Made by a program: the position numbers and the translations under genes. A DNA stretch of 64,000 nucleotides from Parabacteroides distasonis (GTDB lineage Bacteria > Bacteroidota > Bacteroidia > Bacteroidales > Tannerellaceae): positions 124,001-188,000 of the forward strand of contig SUXM01000001.1 in assembly GCA_015060925.1 (NCBI GenBank). Direction: 5' to 3'. Below are positions 52,338-60,949 of the stretch, one piece after another; position 1 is the first letter of the stretch; each line of letters opens with the position of its first letter. The notes under the pieces are model-generated. The model saw nothing but the letters and a program-made list of their open reading frames with translations, made no database searches and was not told the origin of the DNA.

Positions 52338-53528
52338 ATGATAAGAGTGGATGTGCAGCAGATAAAGCAACGCTTTGGGATTATAGGTAATAATGCGGGG
52401 TTAAATCGTGCGATTGATGTCGCTTTGCAGGTTGCTCCGACAGATTTATCTGTTTTAATTACAGGAGAGAGTGGAGTTGGGAAAGAAACTTTTCCACAAA
52501 TTATACATTCAAATAGCCCTCGTAAACATGGACAATATATAGCAGTTAACTGTGGTGCTATTCCAGAAGGGACTATTGATTCAGAACTTTTCGGTCATGA
52601 AAAAGGGTCTTTTACAGGAGCCTTATCCGATCGTAAAGGTTATTTTGAAGTAGCAGATGGTGGAACCATCTTTTTAGATGAGGTAGGGGAGTTGCCAACT
52701 TCAACTCAAGCTCGTCTTTTGCGTGTTTTGGAAACAGGAGAATTTATACGTGTTGGTTCTTCTAAAGTTCAAAAAACAAATGTTCGTATTATTGCAGCAA
52801 CGAATGTAAATTTGTTGCAGGCTGTATCGGAAGGTAAATTTCGAGAAGATTTGTTTTATCGTTTGAGTACAGTTCCTATTCAAGTACCACCGTTGCGTGA
52901 TCGCGGGGAAGATATTATTTTACTTTTCCGTAAATTTGCCAGTGATTGTGCTGAAAAATATAGAATGCCGGCAGTTCGTTTAGAGGATGATGCTCGACAA
53001 TTGATACTGTCTTACCGTTGGCCTGGTAATGTACGTGAATTAAAAAATGTGACAGAACGTATTTCTGTGATAGAAGAGAGTCGGGAAATTTCAGCTTCGG
53101 TACTTCGCCTATACTTGCCTGATTTAAATATTGAAAAATATCCTGTTTTAGTAAAGCAGGATTCTGAACAGAAAATTTTCAATAGTGAACGTGAAATTTT
53201 GTATCAAGTTCTTTTTGATATGAAGAAAGATGTCAATGAATTGAAAAAACTGGTTCATGATATTATGGGTGGTAAAATGCCGGTAGGCATGCCAGAAGAA
53301 CCAACGGCAACTTATGCACATTCTATTCATGCTGTTCAAGCTGCTCCTGCTATTCAGGAAGTAGAGGAGGTTAAAGAAGAAGAACCTTTATCTTTGGAAG
53401 ATATGGAGAAGGAAGTTATTCGTAAGACTTTGGAAAAATATAATGGACGTCGTAAGTATGCAGCGGCAGATTTGAAGATTTCTGAGCGTACTTTATATCG
53501 AAAAATTAAAGAGTATAATTTAGAGTAA
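52338..53528 (+). CDS. sigma-54-dependent activator without receiver domain
   Basis: This 396-residue protein starts almost directly with the AAA+ domain: Walker A GESGVGKE (43-50), the sigma-54 contact loop GSFTGA (90-95, in place of GAFTGA), Walker B IFLDEVGE, and RWPGNVRELKN. A Fis-type helix-turn-helix ends the protein (EVIRKTLEKYNGRRKYAAADLKISERTLYRKIKEY). There is no receiver, PAS or GAF domain, so activity must be set by abundance or a partner protein. It leads the sequence lptE, TPR-like, secG. Confidence 0.92.
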   Translation: MIRVDVQQIKQRFGIIGNNAGLNRAIDVALQVAPTDLSVLITGESGVGKETFPQIIHSNSPRKHGQYIAVNCGAIPEGTIDSELFGHEKGSFTGALSDRKGYFEVADGGTIFLDEVGELPTSTQARLLRVLETGEFIRVGSSKVQKTNVRIIAATNVNLLQAVSEGKFREDLFYRLSTVPIQVPPLRDRGEDIILLFRKFASDCAEKYRMPAVRLEDDARQLILSYRWPGNVRELKNVTERISVIEESREISASVLRLYLPDLNIEKYPVLVKQDSEQKIFNSEREILYQVLFDMKKDVNELKKLVHDIMGGKMPVGMPEEPTATYAHSIHAVQAAPAIQEVEEVKEEEPLSLEDMEKEVIRKTLEKYNGRRKYAAADLKISERTLYRKIKEYNLE

Positions 53529-53530
53529 AG

Positions 53531-54046
53531 ATGTTAATGCGTTATAGGATAATTTTTTTGTGTATATTAAGTATTCTTGCTGTTACAGCATGTTCAATTT
53601 CTTATAAATTTAATGGGGCTTCTATTGATTATACAAAGGTTAAAACCATTACGATTAAGGATTTTCCCAATCAAGCACCATTGGTATATCCACCCCTTTC
53701 CCAGAAATTCACAGAGGCTTTAAAAGATATTTATGTCCGTCAAACGCGTTTGGAATTGGTCGATAACAATGGGGATTTAGACTTGGAGGGAGAAATAACA
53801 GGATATGAATTGACTCCTATGGCAGTTAAAGAGGATGCTTATGCTTCTCAAACAAAGTTAACAATAACGGTACGTGTGCGTTATGCCAATCGGATAAATC
53901 CGGATGATGATTTTGAACAGAGTTTTTCTGCTTATCGTGAGTTTGATGCCAATCAGATGTTGCAGCAAGTGCAAGACCAATTATCAGAAGAGATAATAGA
54001 AGAGTTGGTCGATCAAATTTATAATGCGACTGTAGCAAATTGGTAG
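53531..54046 (+). CDS. lptE: LptE-like LPS-assembly lipoprotein
   Basis: This 171-residue protein has a lipoprotein signal (AVTACS, Cys21) and the LptE fold (YKFNGASIDYTKVKTITIKDFPNQ; LELVDNNGDLDLEGEITGY). LptE plugs the LptD barrel that inserts LPS in the outer membrane; LptD is not in the window. It starts 2 nt after the sigma-54 activator gene and its stop precedes the next ATG by 2 nt. Confidence 0.9.
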   Translation: MLMRYRIIFLCILSILAVTACSISYKFNGASIDYTKVKTITIKDFPNQAPLVYPPLSQKFTEALKDIYVRQTRLELVDNNGDLDLEGEITGYELTPMAVKEDAYASQTKLTITVRVRYANRINPDDDFEQSFSAYREFDANQMLQQVQDQLSEEIIEELVDQIYNATVANW

Positions 54047-54048
54047 GA

Positions 54049-54807
54049 ATGGAAGCGGTGGACTTTTATAGGTTTATAGAAAATTCGGCTTTGTTGAATA
54101 AGGATACTTTGCCGTATTTGCAACAGGTTGTTAAGGCTTTCCCTTTTTTTCAAGCGGCTCGTATACTTTATTTAAAGAATTTAGCTGTTACAAATAATCC
54201 CCATTTTAATTCAGAGTTAAGGAAAATGGCCATTCATATCTATGACCGTAAAAGACTTTTTGAATTAATAGAAGGCGAACGTTTTGGATTACATTTACAA
54301 CCGATAGAGAAAGAACCTTTAGAGGACAAGGATTCTTTTGCTTTAATAGATGCTTTTCTTTCCAATCAAGAGGAGGATAAATCGAATGTCGATAACTCTT
54401 TGCTGTTCCAACCATCTGCTTCTTCAGATTATATGTATTGGTCTTTGGTGGAAAAACATGGAGTAGAAGAGGATAAAGGAGATGTTCGTTTACAACATCA
54501 AGAGTTGATAGACTCTTTTATAGAAAATGAGGGCGAACGTAGGGCTGGCAGAGGTTTGTATCTGGAAAATACCACTACGGAAGTTTTATCTCCTGAAAAC
54601 TTGATGGAGTTAGAAGAAGAACATCCTAAATTGTTGGATGATTCCTATTTGACAGAGACTTTGGCGCATATTTATATAAAACAGAAGAGATATGAGAAGG
54701 CTTTGCAAATAATTAAAAACTTAAACTTGAAATATCCAGAAAAAAATATTTACTTTGCAGACCAAATTAGATTTTTGGAAAAACTGATTATTAACACTAA
54801 AAAATAA
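54049..54807 (+). CDS. TPR-like hypothetical protein
   Basis: This 252-residue soluble protein has a helical N-terminal part (FYRFIENSALLNKDTLPYLQQVVKAFPFFQAARILYLKNL) and a C-terminal TPR-like hairpin (TLAHIYIKQKRYEKALQIIKNLNLKYP). No signal peptide or enzyme motif is seen. The ATG at 54049 follows the lptE stop by 2 nt; an earlier TTG at 54040 would overlap. It lies 7 nt upstream of secG, a neighbourhood conserved in Bacteroidales. The function is unknown. Confidence 0.75.
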   Translation: MEAVDFYRFIENSALLNKDTLPYLQQVVKAFPFFQAARILYLKNLAVTNNPHFNSELRKMAIHIYDRKRLFELIEGERFGLHLQPIEKEPLEDKDSFALIDAFLSNQEEDKSNVDNSLLFQPSASSDYMYWSLVEKHGVEEDKGDVRLQHQELIDSFIENEGERRAGRGLYLENTTTEVLSPENLMELEEEHPKLLDDSYLTETLAHIYIKQKRYEKALQIIKNLNLKYPEKNIYFADQIRFLEKLIINTKK

Positions 54808-54814
54808 AAATAAG

Positions 54815-55183
54815 ATGTACGTATTTATTTCTATCTTAATCTTGATTGCTGCCGTTTTGTTGATCTTGATTGTTTTGATACAGAATTCAAAAGGTGGTGG
54901 TTTGGCTTCAGGATTTTCTTCTTCTAACCAGATTATGGGGGTACGTAAAACTACCGATTTTCTTGAAAAAGCGACATGGACACTTGCTGGTACTGTGATT
55001 GTGTTGAGTATTTTAATTACAGCTTTTATTCCAAGAGAACAGCAAGCCGTTCAGTCTGAAATTAAAGAACAGGTAAACAATGCTGTTTCAATTGATCCGA
55101 GTACAGTTGCGCCGGATTTTGGTACAGCACAACAACCAGCTGCAACTCCGACTGAAACAACAGAAGAAGCTCCTGCTAATTAA
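54815..55183 (+). CDS. secG: preprotein translocase subunit SecG
   Basis: This 122-residue protein has two membrane helices (residues 2-22 and about 55-75) separated by the conserved cytosolic loop QNSKGGGLASGFSSSNQIMGVRK-type segment, shown here in part. A Gln/Ala/Thr-rich C-terminal tail follows. SecG assists the SecYEG channel. It ends the lptE group. Confidence 0.93.
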   Translation: MYVFISILILIAAVLLILIVLIQNSKGGGLASGFSSSNQIMGVRKTTDFLEKATWTLAGTVIVLSILITAFIPREQQAVQSEIKEQVNNAVSIDPSTVAPDFGTAQQPAATPTETTEEAPAN

Positions 55184-55208
55184 TCAGAAAATAAATTGCA
55201 GAAATAGT

Positions 55209-55246
55209 GAAGAGGTTTCTATTTTTATAGGAATCTCTTTTTTTTG
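55209..55246 (+). terminator. probable secG terminator
   Basis: AAGAGGTTTC and GGAATCTCTT pair with wobbles, followed by T8. Confidence 0.6.
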
Positions 55247-55254
55247 TATATTTG
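55247..55254 (+). promoter_or_regulatory. -7 box of the DUF4491 gene
   Basis: TATATTTG, 37 nt before the ATG at 55292. Confidence 0.48.
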
Positions 55255-55291
55255 TCTGTATATAATTATTTAAAAGTAAAATTTAAAGAAT

Positions 55292-55606
55292 ATGGACTTG
55301 ATTCATTTGGAAGGATTGTTGATAGGTGTGGCAACTTTTTTAATTATAGGGTTGTTCCATCCGGTTGTAATAAAAGCAGAATATTACTGGGGAACAAAAT
55401 GTTGGTGGATATTCCTTATTTTGGGAATAATTGGAACTATAGCTTCGTTATTAATAGAGAGTGTCTTTATGTCTGCTCTTTGTGGAGTTTTTGCTTTTTC
55501 CTCTTTTTGGACAATCAAAGAGGTATTTGATCAAGAAAAGCGAGTTTTGAAGGGGTGGTTTCCTAAGAATCCGAAGCGGACTTATAAAGATGATGTAAAA
55601 GGATAA
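55292..55606 (+). CDS. DUF4491 membrane protein
   Basis: This 104-residue protein has three predicted helices and the DUF4491 pattern (HLEGLLIGVATFLIIGLFHP; KCWWIFLILG; WTIKEVFDQEKRVLKGWFPKNP). No function is known. It is separated from secG by a terminator and promoter and from the next gene by 41 nt. Confidence 0.85.
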   Translation: MDLIHLEGLLIGVATFLIIGLFHPVVIKAEYYWGTKCWWIFLILGIIGTIASLLIESVFMSALCGVFAFSSFWTIKEVFDQEKRVLKGWFPKNPKRTYKDDVKG

Positions 55607-55647
55607 GCCTTTTGTTTATTTGTTAAATTTTAAATCATAATACTAAG

Positions 55648-56916
55648 ATGAGAAAATCAATTTTGTTATTATTAGCCACAGCTTGTTTTGCTTTTTTGTC
55701 TATTGCTCAGATACCGAAAAGTAATAAGGTATTTAGTGTTACAGCCTGTCCGGCTGAAAACACGACTGAAGCCATGAATTTTAGTTGGGCTACAATTCCT
55801 GATATCACAATTGCAACTCTTGAAGTTACAACTATAAAAGATAAAGATTGGAAAAAATCTAAGAAAAAAGAGTTTGTTGGGGAGTTTTGTGCTACTTACG
55901 ACAATGTTTTTTCAAAAGATTTTAAAAATGCTGATTTCTATGAGGATGTGAAAATTAATAAATACAATGCTGGAATAGATGGTTTAAAAAAGAACACGCA
56001 ATACAAATATCGTGTGATTGCTGGAGATACGACCGATGTTCATTATTTTAAAACATCTGGCTCTGATGAATGGAGCGCATGTTTTATTTCAGATTTCCAT
56101 ACCTATTCACCTCAATATAGCCGTACTACTTCAGCTATGCAGATGATTGATGTTGTGGAGGCTTATTCTCCTTTTGAATGGATCTTGAATGCGGGAGATG
56201 TAACGACATGGGGTGGAAGTTATACCTTCTGGAAAAGTAATTATACAGAACAACCTTATCATGACTATATGTGGGCTGGTGTTAATGGTAATCATGACAA
56301 TGTAACTCGCGATAATATGGAAAATAAAAACTTTTTCCGTGATGCTGCTTTTTATCCTCGTAATGGATATAAGGGGCAAGAGGGTGTTTGTTATTACTTT
56401 TATTACGGTGAAGTTCTATTTATAATGCTCAATACGGAGGATATGCGTAAGGAAGAGGGCTTTGAAGCAGCAAAGGCTTGGTTAAAGGAGGTAGTTAAAC
56501 ATAATCCTGCCCGTTATCGTGTGGTGGTGCAGCATTACCAATGGTTTAATGGGAATGATGGAAAAGCGAGGGAATACGATCGATGGAGTCCTGTTTTTGA
56601 TGAAGTAGGGATAGATCTTGCTCTTTCAGGTAACAATCATATCTATATAAGTTCATATCCACTTTATAATGGTCAGAAGACGGATGGGACAAAAGGGACT
56701 GTGTATGTCCAAAGTTCTTCAAGTGATAATGTGAGAGGCCGAATAATCCAGGAACAGGTGTATAATACGGATAAGATTAAGTTGCGTTGGAGTGAAGGCC
56801 CTAAAACAATGAGTGCAATGCATTTGAAAGTTGATAAAAAGAAGATGGTATTGACATTGTTGAATCGTGAAGGGAAAGTAATTGATACCAATGTTATTTT
56901 GGCAAAAAAACGATAG
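55648..56916 (+). CDS. exported calcineurin-like metallophosphoesterase
   Basis: This 422-residue protein has a signal peptide (cut after LSIAQ) and a beta-sandwich of purple-acid-phosphatase N-type (to about residue 135). The metallophosphatase domain has FISDFHTYSP, NAGDVTTWGG, GNHDN, VVQHYQWF and SGNNHIYIS. The last motif reads GNNH in place of GHxH, which may alter one metal ligand. It likely hydrolyses phosphomonoesters or diesters in the periplasm; the substrate is unknown. Confidence 0.87.
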   Translation: MRKSILLLLATACFAFLSIAQIPKSNKVFSVTACPAENTTEAMNFSWATIPDITIATLEVTTIKDKDWKKSKKKEFVGEFCATYDNVFSKDFKNADFYEDVKINKYNAGIDGLKKNTQYKYRVIAGDTTDVHYFKTSGSDEWSACFISDFHTYSPQYSRTTSAMQMIDVVEAYSPFEWILNAGDVTTWGGSYTFWKSNYTEQPYHDYMWAGVNGNHDNVTRDNMENKNFFRDAAFYPRNGYKGQEGVCYYFYYGEVLFIMLNTEDMRKEEGFEAAKAWLKEVVKHNPARYRVVVQHYQWFNGNDGKAREYDRWSPVFDEVGIDLALSGNNHIYISSYPLYNGQKTDGTKGTVYVQSSSSDNVRGRIIQEQVYNTDKIKLRWSEGPKTMSAMHLKVDKKKMVLTLLNREGKVIDTNVILAKKR

Positions 56917-56930
56917 AAAGAGAAGATAAA

Positions 56931-56968
56931 AAAAGAAAGGTAATCAAAATTGATTACCTTTCTTTTTT
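56931..56968. terminator. bidirectional terminator
   Basis: AAAAGAAAGGTAATCA and TGATTACCTTTCTTTT form a perfect 16-bp stem with a 4-base loop. It ends the phosphoesterase gene and the tRNA transcript, which converge. Confidence 0.93.
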
Positions 56969-56971
56969 AAG

Positions 56972-57044
56972 AGCGGAAGACGGGGCTCAAACCCGCGACC
57001 CTCAGCTTGGAAGGCTAATGCTCTATCAACTGAGCTACTTCCGC
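56972..57044 (-). tRNA. tRNA-Gly (anticodon TCC)
   Basis: Acceptor GCGGAAG/CTTCCGC, D-arm GCTC...GAGC, anticodon loop CTTCCAA and T-arm GGTTTGAGCCC form a standard cloverleaf. The anticodon TCC reads GGA/GGG. CCA is not encoded. Confidence 0.95.
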
Positions 57045-57064
57045 AATGTCAATCGAAAATTGAG

Positions 57065-57147
57065 TGGGCAGTGATGGATTCGAACCACCGAAGGCGTAAG
57101 CCAGCTGAGTTACAGTCAGCCCCATTTGGCCACTCTGGTAACTGCCC
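57065..57147 (-). tRNA. tRNA-Tyr (anticodon GTA)
   Basis: This 83-nt class II tRNA has acceptor GGGCAGT/ACTGCCC, a long variable arm, anticodon loop CTGTAAC and T-arm GGTTCGAATCC. It is the first tRNA of a two-tRNA transcript. Confidence 0.95.
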
Positions 57148-57168
57148 CTTTTGTTCTCAATTGCGATG

Positions 57169-57199
57169 CAAAGATACGATATTTTTTTTAACCTGCAAA
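57169..57199 (-). promoter_or_regulatory. promoter of the tRNA-Tyr/tRNA-Gly transcript
   Basis: On the minus strand, TTTG (57196-57199), a 19-base spacer and TATCTTTG (57169-57176) are an exact consensus match, about 22 nt before tRNA-Tyr. Confidence 0.78.
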
Positions 57200-57202
57200 T
57201 AT

Positions 57203-57685
57203 TTAAGCAGAAAAATTTATCATTTTTAGAGCTGTTACTGCGGCTTCATCTCCTTTGTTACCATGTTTGCCTCCAGCTCGGTCTTCTGATTGTTGCATAT
57301 TGTCTGTAGTTAACAACCCGAATATGAAAGGAATATCATACATTAAGTTTAGTTCTGTAATGCCTTGTGTAACTCCTGAACATACATAATCAAAATGTGG
57401 TGTGTCACCTCTTACGACACAACCTAAAACGATGACAGCATCTAATTCTTGGGTTTCCGCCATTCTTTTAGCCCCAAAAGTTAATTCAAAACTACCCGGA
57501 ACTCGTTTGACATAAATGTCTTCAGCTTTTACTCCATGTCTTTCTAAAGTGTTGCAAGCGCCTTCCAATAGTTTTTCTGTAATATTTTTGTTCCATTCGG
57601 CAACGACTATGCCAAATTTTTTCCCTGTTCCGTTAGGAACACTGTTGAAATCGTATTCTGATAAATTTTGATAAGCTGTAGCCAT
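57203..57685 (-). CDS. ribH: 6,7-dimethyl-8-ribityllumazine synthase
   Basis: This 160-residue protein has the RibH motifs: [32 protein letters not shown] and [17 protein letters not shown], whose His is the catalytic base. It condenses a butanone phosphate with the ribitylamino-pyrimidine to give the riboflavin precursor. The start at 57685 is used. The frame extends to 57763 but that part overlaps a terminator-like hairpin and has no conserved sequence. Confidence 0.95.
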   Translation of the reverse strand: MATAYQNLSEYDFNSVPNGTGKKFGIVVAEWNKNITEKLLEGACNTLERHGVKAEDIYVKRVPGSFELTFGAKRMAETQELDAVIVLGCVVRGDTPHFDYVCSGVTQGITELNLMYDIPFIFGLLTTDNMQQSEDRAGGKHGNKGDEAAVTALKMINFSA

Positions 57686-57703
57686 AATTGTTTCTTTAAA
57701 AAA

Positions 57704-57731
57704 AAGGATGCCTTTATAACGAGACATCCTC
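57704..57731 (-). terminator. terminator-like hairpin between the TPR gene and ribH
   Basis: On the minus strand AGGATG and CATCCT are followed by eight T. The stem is short, so read-through into ribH is likely. Confidence 0.5.
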
Positions 57732-57763
57732 TTTTGATTGTAAAATGTGTTGTAGATATTCAA

Positions 57764-58447
57764 TTATTTAGCAGCAGAAGCGCGTGCGATATATTTGTCA
57801 ATATCGGCAGCTTCCATTGAATTGAAATATTTTTCTTTAATAGTAGAGTAAGCCTTTACTGCTTTGTCATACTGTTGCAAGCTTTCGTAAGCGATACCTG
57901 CTTTTTTCAAGTAAGCCGGGCTGATCACTTCGTTGTTTGCTTGGTTTGCTGCTTTTTCAAAGTAATTGATACCCTCTTTGACATTACCCATGTTTACGTA
58001 GCAGTCACCGATCAAACCTGTGATAGCCGGAGAAATCATTTCATCACTTCCGCTGAATGATTTCAACAAATCCAAAGCCTTTTCGTTTTCACCTAATTTG
58101 AAATAGCAGATACCTGCATACGCTTTAGCCAAATTTCCTGCATCTGTACTTCCATACTGGTTGATAATCGCTTCAAAGCCTTCATAATCTGCACCGTTTC
58201 CATTCAATGCCAAGTTGAAAGAATCTCTTGCAAAATATTGTTCACCTTTGAACATTGCTGCAGCTGCTTTCTTTTCTTGAGGGATCAAATAGCCATATTT
58301 GACACCTAAAACAGCTCCAATAACAAGAGCGAGTGCGATGATACCATAAATAATTTTCTTTGAATTGTTTTCAATAAATTGTTCCGATTTAGAAACAATT
58401 TCTTCGACCTCTAACTCTTTGTTGGTGTCTTTTTCCTTAGTCGCCAT
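57764..58447 (-). CDS. membrane-anchored TPR protein (YfgM-like)
   Basis: This 227-residue protein has a charged cytoplasmic start, one membrane helix (about residues 33-55, KIIYGIIALALVIGAVLGV) and periplasmic TPR units (AYAGICYFKLGENEKALDLL; AYLKKAGIAYESLQQYDKAVKAYST). The layout matches YfgM, a helper of the Sec translocon and periplasmic chaperones. The name is by architecture only. Confidence 0.8.
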   Translation of the reverse strand: MATKEKDTNKELEVEEIVSKSEQFIENNSKKIIYGIIALALVIGAVLGVKYGYLIPQEKKAAAAMFKGEQYFARDSFNLALNGNGADYEGFEAIINQYGSTDAGNLAKAYAGICYFKLGENEKALDLLKSFSGSDEMISPAITGLIGDCYVNMGNVKEGINYFEKAANQANNEVISPAYLKKAGIAYESLQQYDKAVKAYSTIKEKYFNSMEAADIDKYIARASAAK

Positions 58448-58506
58448 AATGTTTTTATAGTTGTTATTATTTTATCAATGATTTATGCCTGTGGCAATTC
58501 AAGTCG

Positions 58507-58514
58507 CAAAAGTA
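58507..58514 (-). promoter_or_regulatory. -7 box of the YfgM-like gene
   Basis: On the minus strand this is TACTTTTG, 59 nt before the ATG. Confidence 0.42.
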
Positions 58515-58556
58515 GTTTTTTTTACTGAGAAAATCTATACTTAGAACTATATTTTT

Positions 58557-58564
58557 TATTTTTG
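58557..58564 (+). promoter_or_regulatory. -7 box of recF
   Basis: TATTTTTG, 19 nt before the ATG at 58584. It leaves almost no room for a GTG start at 58578. Confidence 0.45.
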
Positions 58565-58583
58565 TACTATTAATATAGTGCGG

Positions 58584-59687
58584 ATGATACTTAAAAGGCT
58601 TTCTATACTTAATTATAAGAATCTTCTTCAGGCGGAAGTTACGTTTTCTTCCGGCATAAATTGTTTCTTTGGTAAGAATGGGATGGGGAAGACAAATTTG
58701 TTGGATGCTATTCATTACCTCTCTTTTTGTAAAAGTCATATTAACACGCCGGATTCCCAGATTATAAATAATGGACAGGAGTTGTGCGTGCTGCAAGGAG
58801 ACTATGAGTATGAAGGGAGAGGTGAAGAAATCTTTTGTGCGATTCGCCGTCGGCAACGGAAACAGTTCAAGCGTAATAAAAAAGAGTACGACAAGTTGTC
58901 TGAACATATTGGTTTGTTGCCTTTAGTCATGGTTTCGCCGGCAGATGCAGAATTGATACAGGGGGGGAGTGAAGAACGCCGCCGTTTTGTCGATGTCATT
59001 ATTTCACAGCAAGACAAACCTTATCTGCATGCCCTTATACAATATAATAAAGCCTTGCTTCAGCGGAACGCTCTTTTGAAGGAGCAATGCTTGGATGCCT
59101 CTTTGTATGAGGTGTTGGAAATGCAGTTGGATATGTATGGGCGTATGGTTTATGAGAAGCGGCAACAATTGGTAAACGACTTTACCCCGATATTTAATGA
59201 ATATTACCAGACGATATGCCAATCTTCAGAACAGGTCGGGTTGCGTTATATCTCCCAGTTGGAAAAGGGAAATTTGATGGAGATGTTGGAGGCCAATCGT
59301 GAGCGAGACCGTATTTTAGGATATACGTCGATCGGTATCCATAAAGATGAATTGGAAATGACACTTGATACATTCCTTATTCGCCGTGTCGGGTCGCAAG
59401 GACAGAACAAAACCTACCTGATTGCATTAAAATTGGCACAGTTTGTGTTCCTTGCCAGAAGAGGACAGACCTGTCCGGTTCTGTTGTTAGATGATATTTT
59501 TGATAAATTGGATGCGGATCGGGTCGAGCAAATCATCAAACTTGTAAGCGGAGAACAGTTTGGGCAGATTTTCATTACAGATACCAATCGAAAGTATCTG
59601 GATGCCATTTTGCAGTCAATCAATCATGGATATGCTTTGTTTAAAGTGGAACAAGGGGCTGTTCAACCGTTGGAGGATAGGGAATGA
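58584..59687 (+). CDS. recF: DNA replication and repair protein RecF
   Basis: This 367-residue ABC-type ATPase has Walker A GKNGMGKT (residues 30-37), the signature SQGQNKTYLIALKLAQ (SxGQ type) and Walker B CPVLLLDDIFDKLD. RecF helps load RecA at gaps. A GTG at 58578 would add two residues. The gene ends in ATGA shared with the DciA-like gene, so the pair is translationally coupled. Confidence 0.95.
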   Translation: MILKRLSILNYKNLLQAEVTFSSGINCFFGKNGMGKTNLLDAIHYLSFCKSHINTPDSQIINNGQELCVLQGDYEYEGRGEEIFCAIRRRQRKQFKRNKKEYDKLSEHIGLLPLVMVSPADAELIQGGSEERRRFVDVIISQQDKPYLHALIQYNKALLQRNALLKEQCLDASLYEVLEMQLDMYGRMVYEKRQQLVNDFTPIFNEYYQTICQSSEQVGLRYISQLEKGNLMEMLEANRERDRILGYTSIGIHKDELEMTLDTFLIRRVGSQGQNKTYLIALKLAQFVFLARRGQTCPVLLLDDIFDKLDADRVEQIIKLVSGEQFGQIFITDTNRKYLDAILQSINHGYALFKVEQGAVQPLEDRE

Positions 59688-59977
59688 TACATCAAAATAC
59701 GCAGACATTAGGAGAGGCGCTTCGTGAATTTTTTGAAAATAACAACGAATTGCGTGGGAAGATCTTGGAGATACGGGTACAGCGAGGATGGAAGGAGTTG
59801 TTTGGGCCGATGGTCTCTCAGTATACACGTGAACTTTTTGTGAAGAACGGTGTCCTATATGTCTCTTTGAACTCCTCAGTGTTGCGTAACGAATTGGTGT
59901 TATGCCGGGATCAGATGGTGAAAAGCCTGAACGATTACGCCGGTTCAGAGGTTATACGGGAGATCGTGATTCGATAA
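59684..59977 (+). CDS. DUF721/DciA-like protein
   Basis: This 97-residue protein has the DUF721 pattern (TLGEALREFFENNNELRGKI; WKELFGPMVSQYTRELFVKNGVLYV; LRNELVLCRDQMVKSLND). DciA is the helicase-loading factor of most bacteria that lack DnaC. Here it is the minimal domain. It overlaps recF by 4 nt, the usual recF-DUF721 arrangement in Bacteroidota. Confidence 0.88.
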   Translation: MIHQNTQTLGEALREFFENNNELRGKILEIRVQRGWKELFGPMVSQYTRELFVKNGVLYVSLNSSVLRNELVLCRDQMVKSLNDYAGSEVIREIVIR

Positions 59978-59994
59978 TTAATAGATGATTCATT

Positions 59995-60390
59995 ATGGAA
60001 ATAAAAGAGATAGAAGAGGTTCCTTTTGAAGAGGTGTATGAGGTAGAGAAGTATGGCAGTTACTATTCAGAAAACAAGCTTTGGAAGAAGGTACAACGTA
60101 TTGCCAAAAAGGTTGGGGCTACGGTCATCCGTCCGGTACTCCAACTCTATTATCTGTTGCATGACGAACATGTGTCTTTGCAGCATAAGGCTTATATTAT
60201 TGGAGCTTTGGGCTATTTTATTCTCCCCCTTGATTTTATCCCGGAAACAATATTGGCGATGATCGGCTATACCGATGATATTGCGGTCATGGGTTTGGTC
60301 TTAAAGATTGTGAAAGATAGTTTGACTCCGGAAATCCGTGCGAAAGTGGAAGCTAAAATCACCGAACTTTTGCATACAGATGACATTTGA
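59995..60390 (+). CDS. YkvA-like DUF1232 membrane protein
   Basis: This 131-residue protein contains the DUF1232 hairpin (HKAYIIGALGYFILPLDFIPETILAMIGYTDDIAVMG) with the characteristic Pro-Leu-Asp-Phe-Ile-Pro turn. No function is known. It follows the DciA-like gene by 17 nt and converges with the cyclo-ligase gene, whose stop is only 4 nt away; no terminator is visible between them. Confidence 0.87.
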   Translation: MEIKEIEEVPFEEVYEVEKYGSYYSENKLWKKVQRIAKKVGATVIRPVLQLYYLLHDEHVSLQHKAYIIGALGYFILPLDFIPETILAMIGYTDDIAVMGLVLKIVKDSLTPEIRAKVEAKITELLHTDDI

Positions 60391-60394
60391 TAGC

Positions 60395-60949
60395 CTATAA
60401 TGTCTCCTTCTCTGTAAGAATCAAATCCATTTTTTTGTCGAACGGCTCGATAGGAATCAACTCTTTTAATTGGAAATCATAACATATCCCTATCTTAGGA
60501 GCAGATAGTGTAGATAACAGACGGTCATAAAAGCCTTTACCTCTCCCTAATCGGTTATGCTGTCTGTCAAAGGCAACACCGGGCACTATGACTAAATCAA
60601 TCTCCTCTTCCGGGACAACTTCACACTCTTCTGTCGGTTCCCAAATACCGAATGCACCGGTTTTTACCGATTCTTTTCCGGCATATAAGAGCAGTTGGAG
60701 GTCATTCCCCTTTACGAGGGGTAATAATAACCGCTTTTGTTTGTGCCATTTTTCAATGAAATCAGCTGTTTGTACTTCGCCCGGAAGCGCATGGTAAAGA
60801 GCTATGCAAGAGGCTTGTTGAAAAAGTTTGGTCTCTTCCAATCTGCTCATGATTTTAGCCGATAACTCCTGCAATATAGTTTTCTCGTATGATCTCTTTA
60901 AAGAGGCTACCTCTTTTCGAAGAGCCTGTTTTGCTTCTTGCAATTTCAT
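60395..60949 (-). CDS. 5-formyltetrahydrofolate cyclo-ligase
   Basis: This 184-residue protein has the family motif VPGVAFDRQHNRLGRGKGFYDRLL. It converts 5-formyl-THF to 5,10-methenyl-THF with ATP. It overlaps the S41 protease gene by 4 nt (ATGA type) and is the last gene of the minus-strand run from the dCMP deaminase. Confidence 0.93.
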   Translation of the reverse strand: MKLQEAKQALRKEVASLKRSYEKTILQELSAKIMSRLEETKLFQQASCIALYHALPGEVQTADFIEKWHKQKRLLLPLVKGNDLQLLLYAGKESVKTGAFGIWEPTEECEVVPEEEIDLVIVPGVAFDRQHNRLGRGKGFYDRLLSTLSAPKIGICYDFQLKELIPIEPFDKKMDLILTEKETL

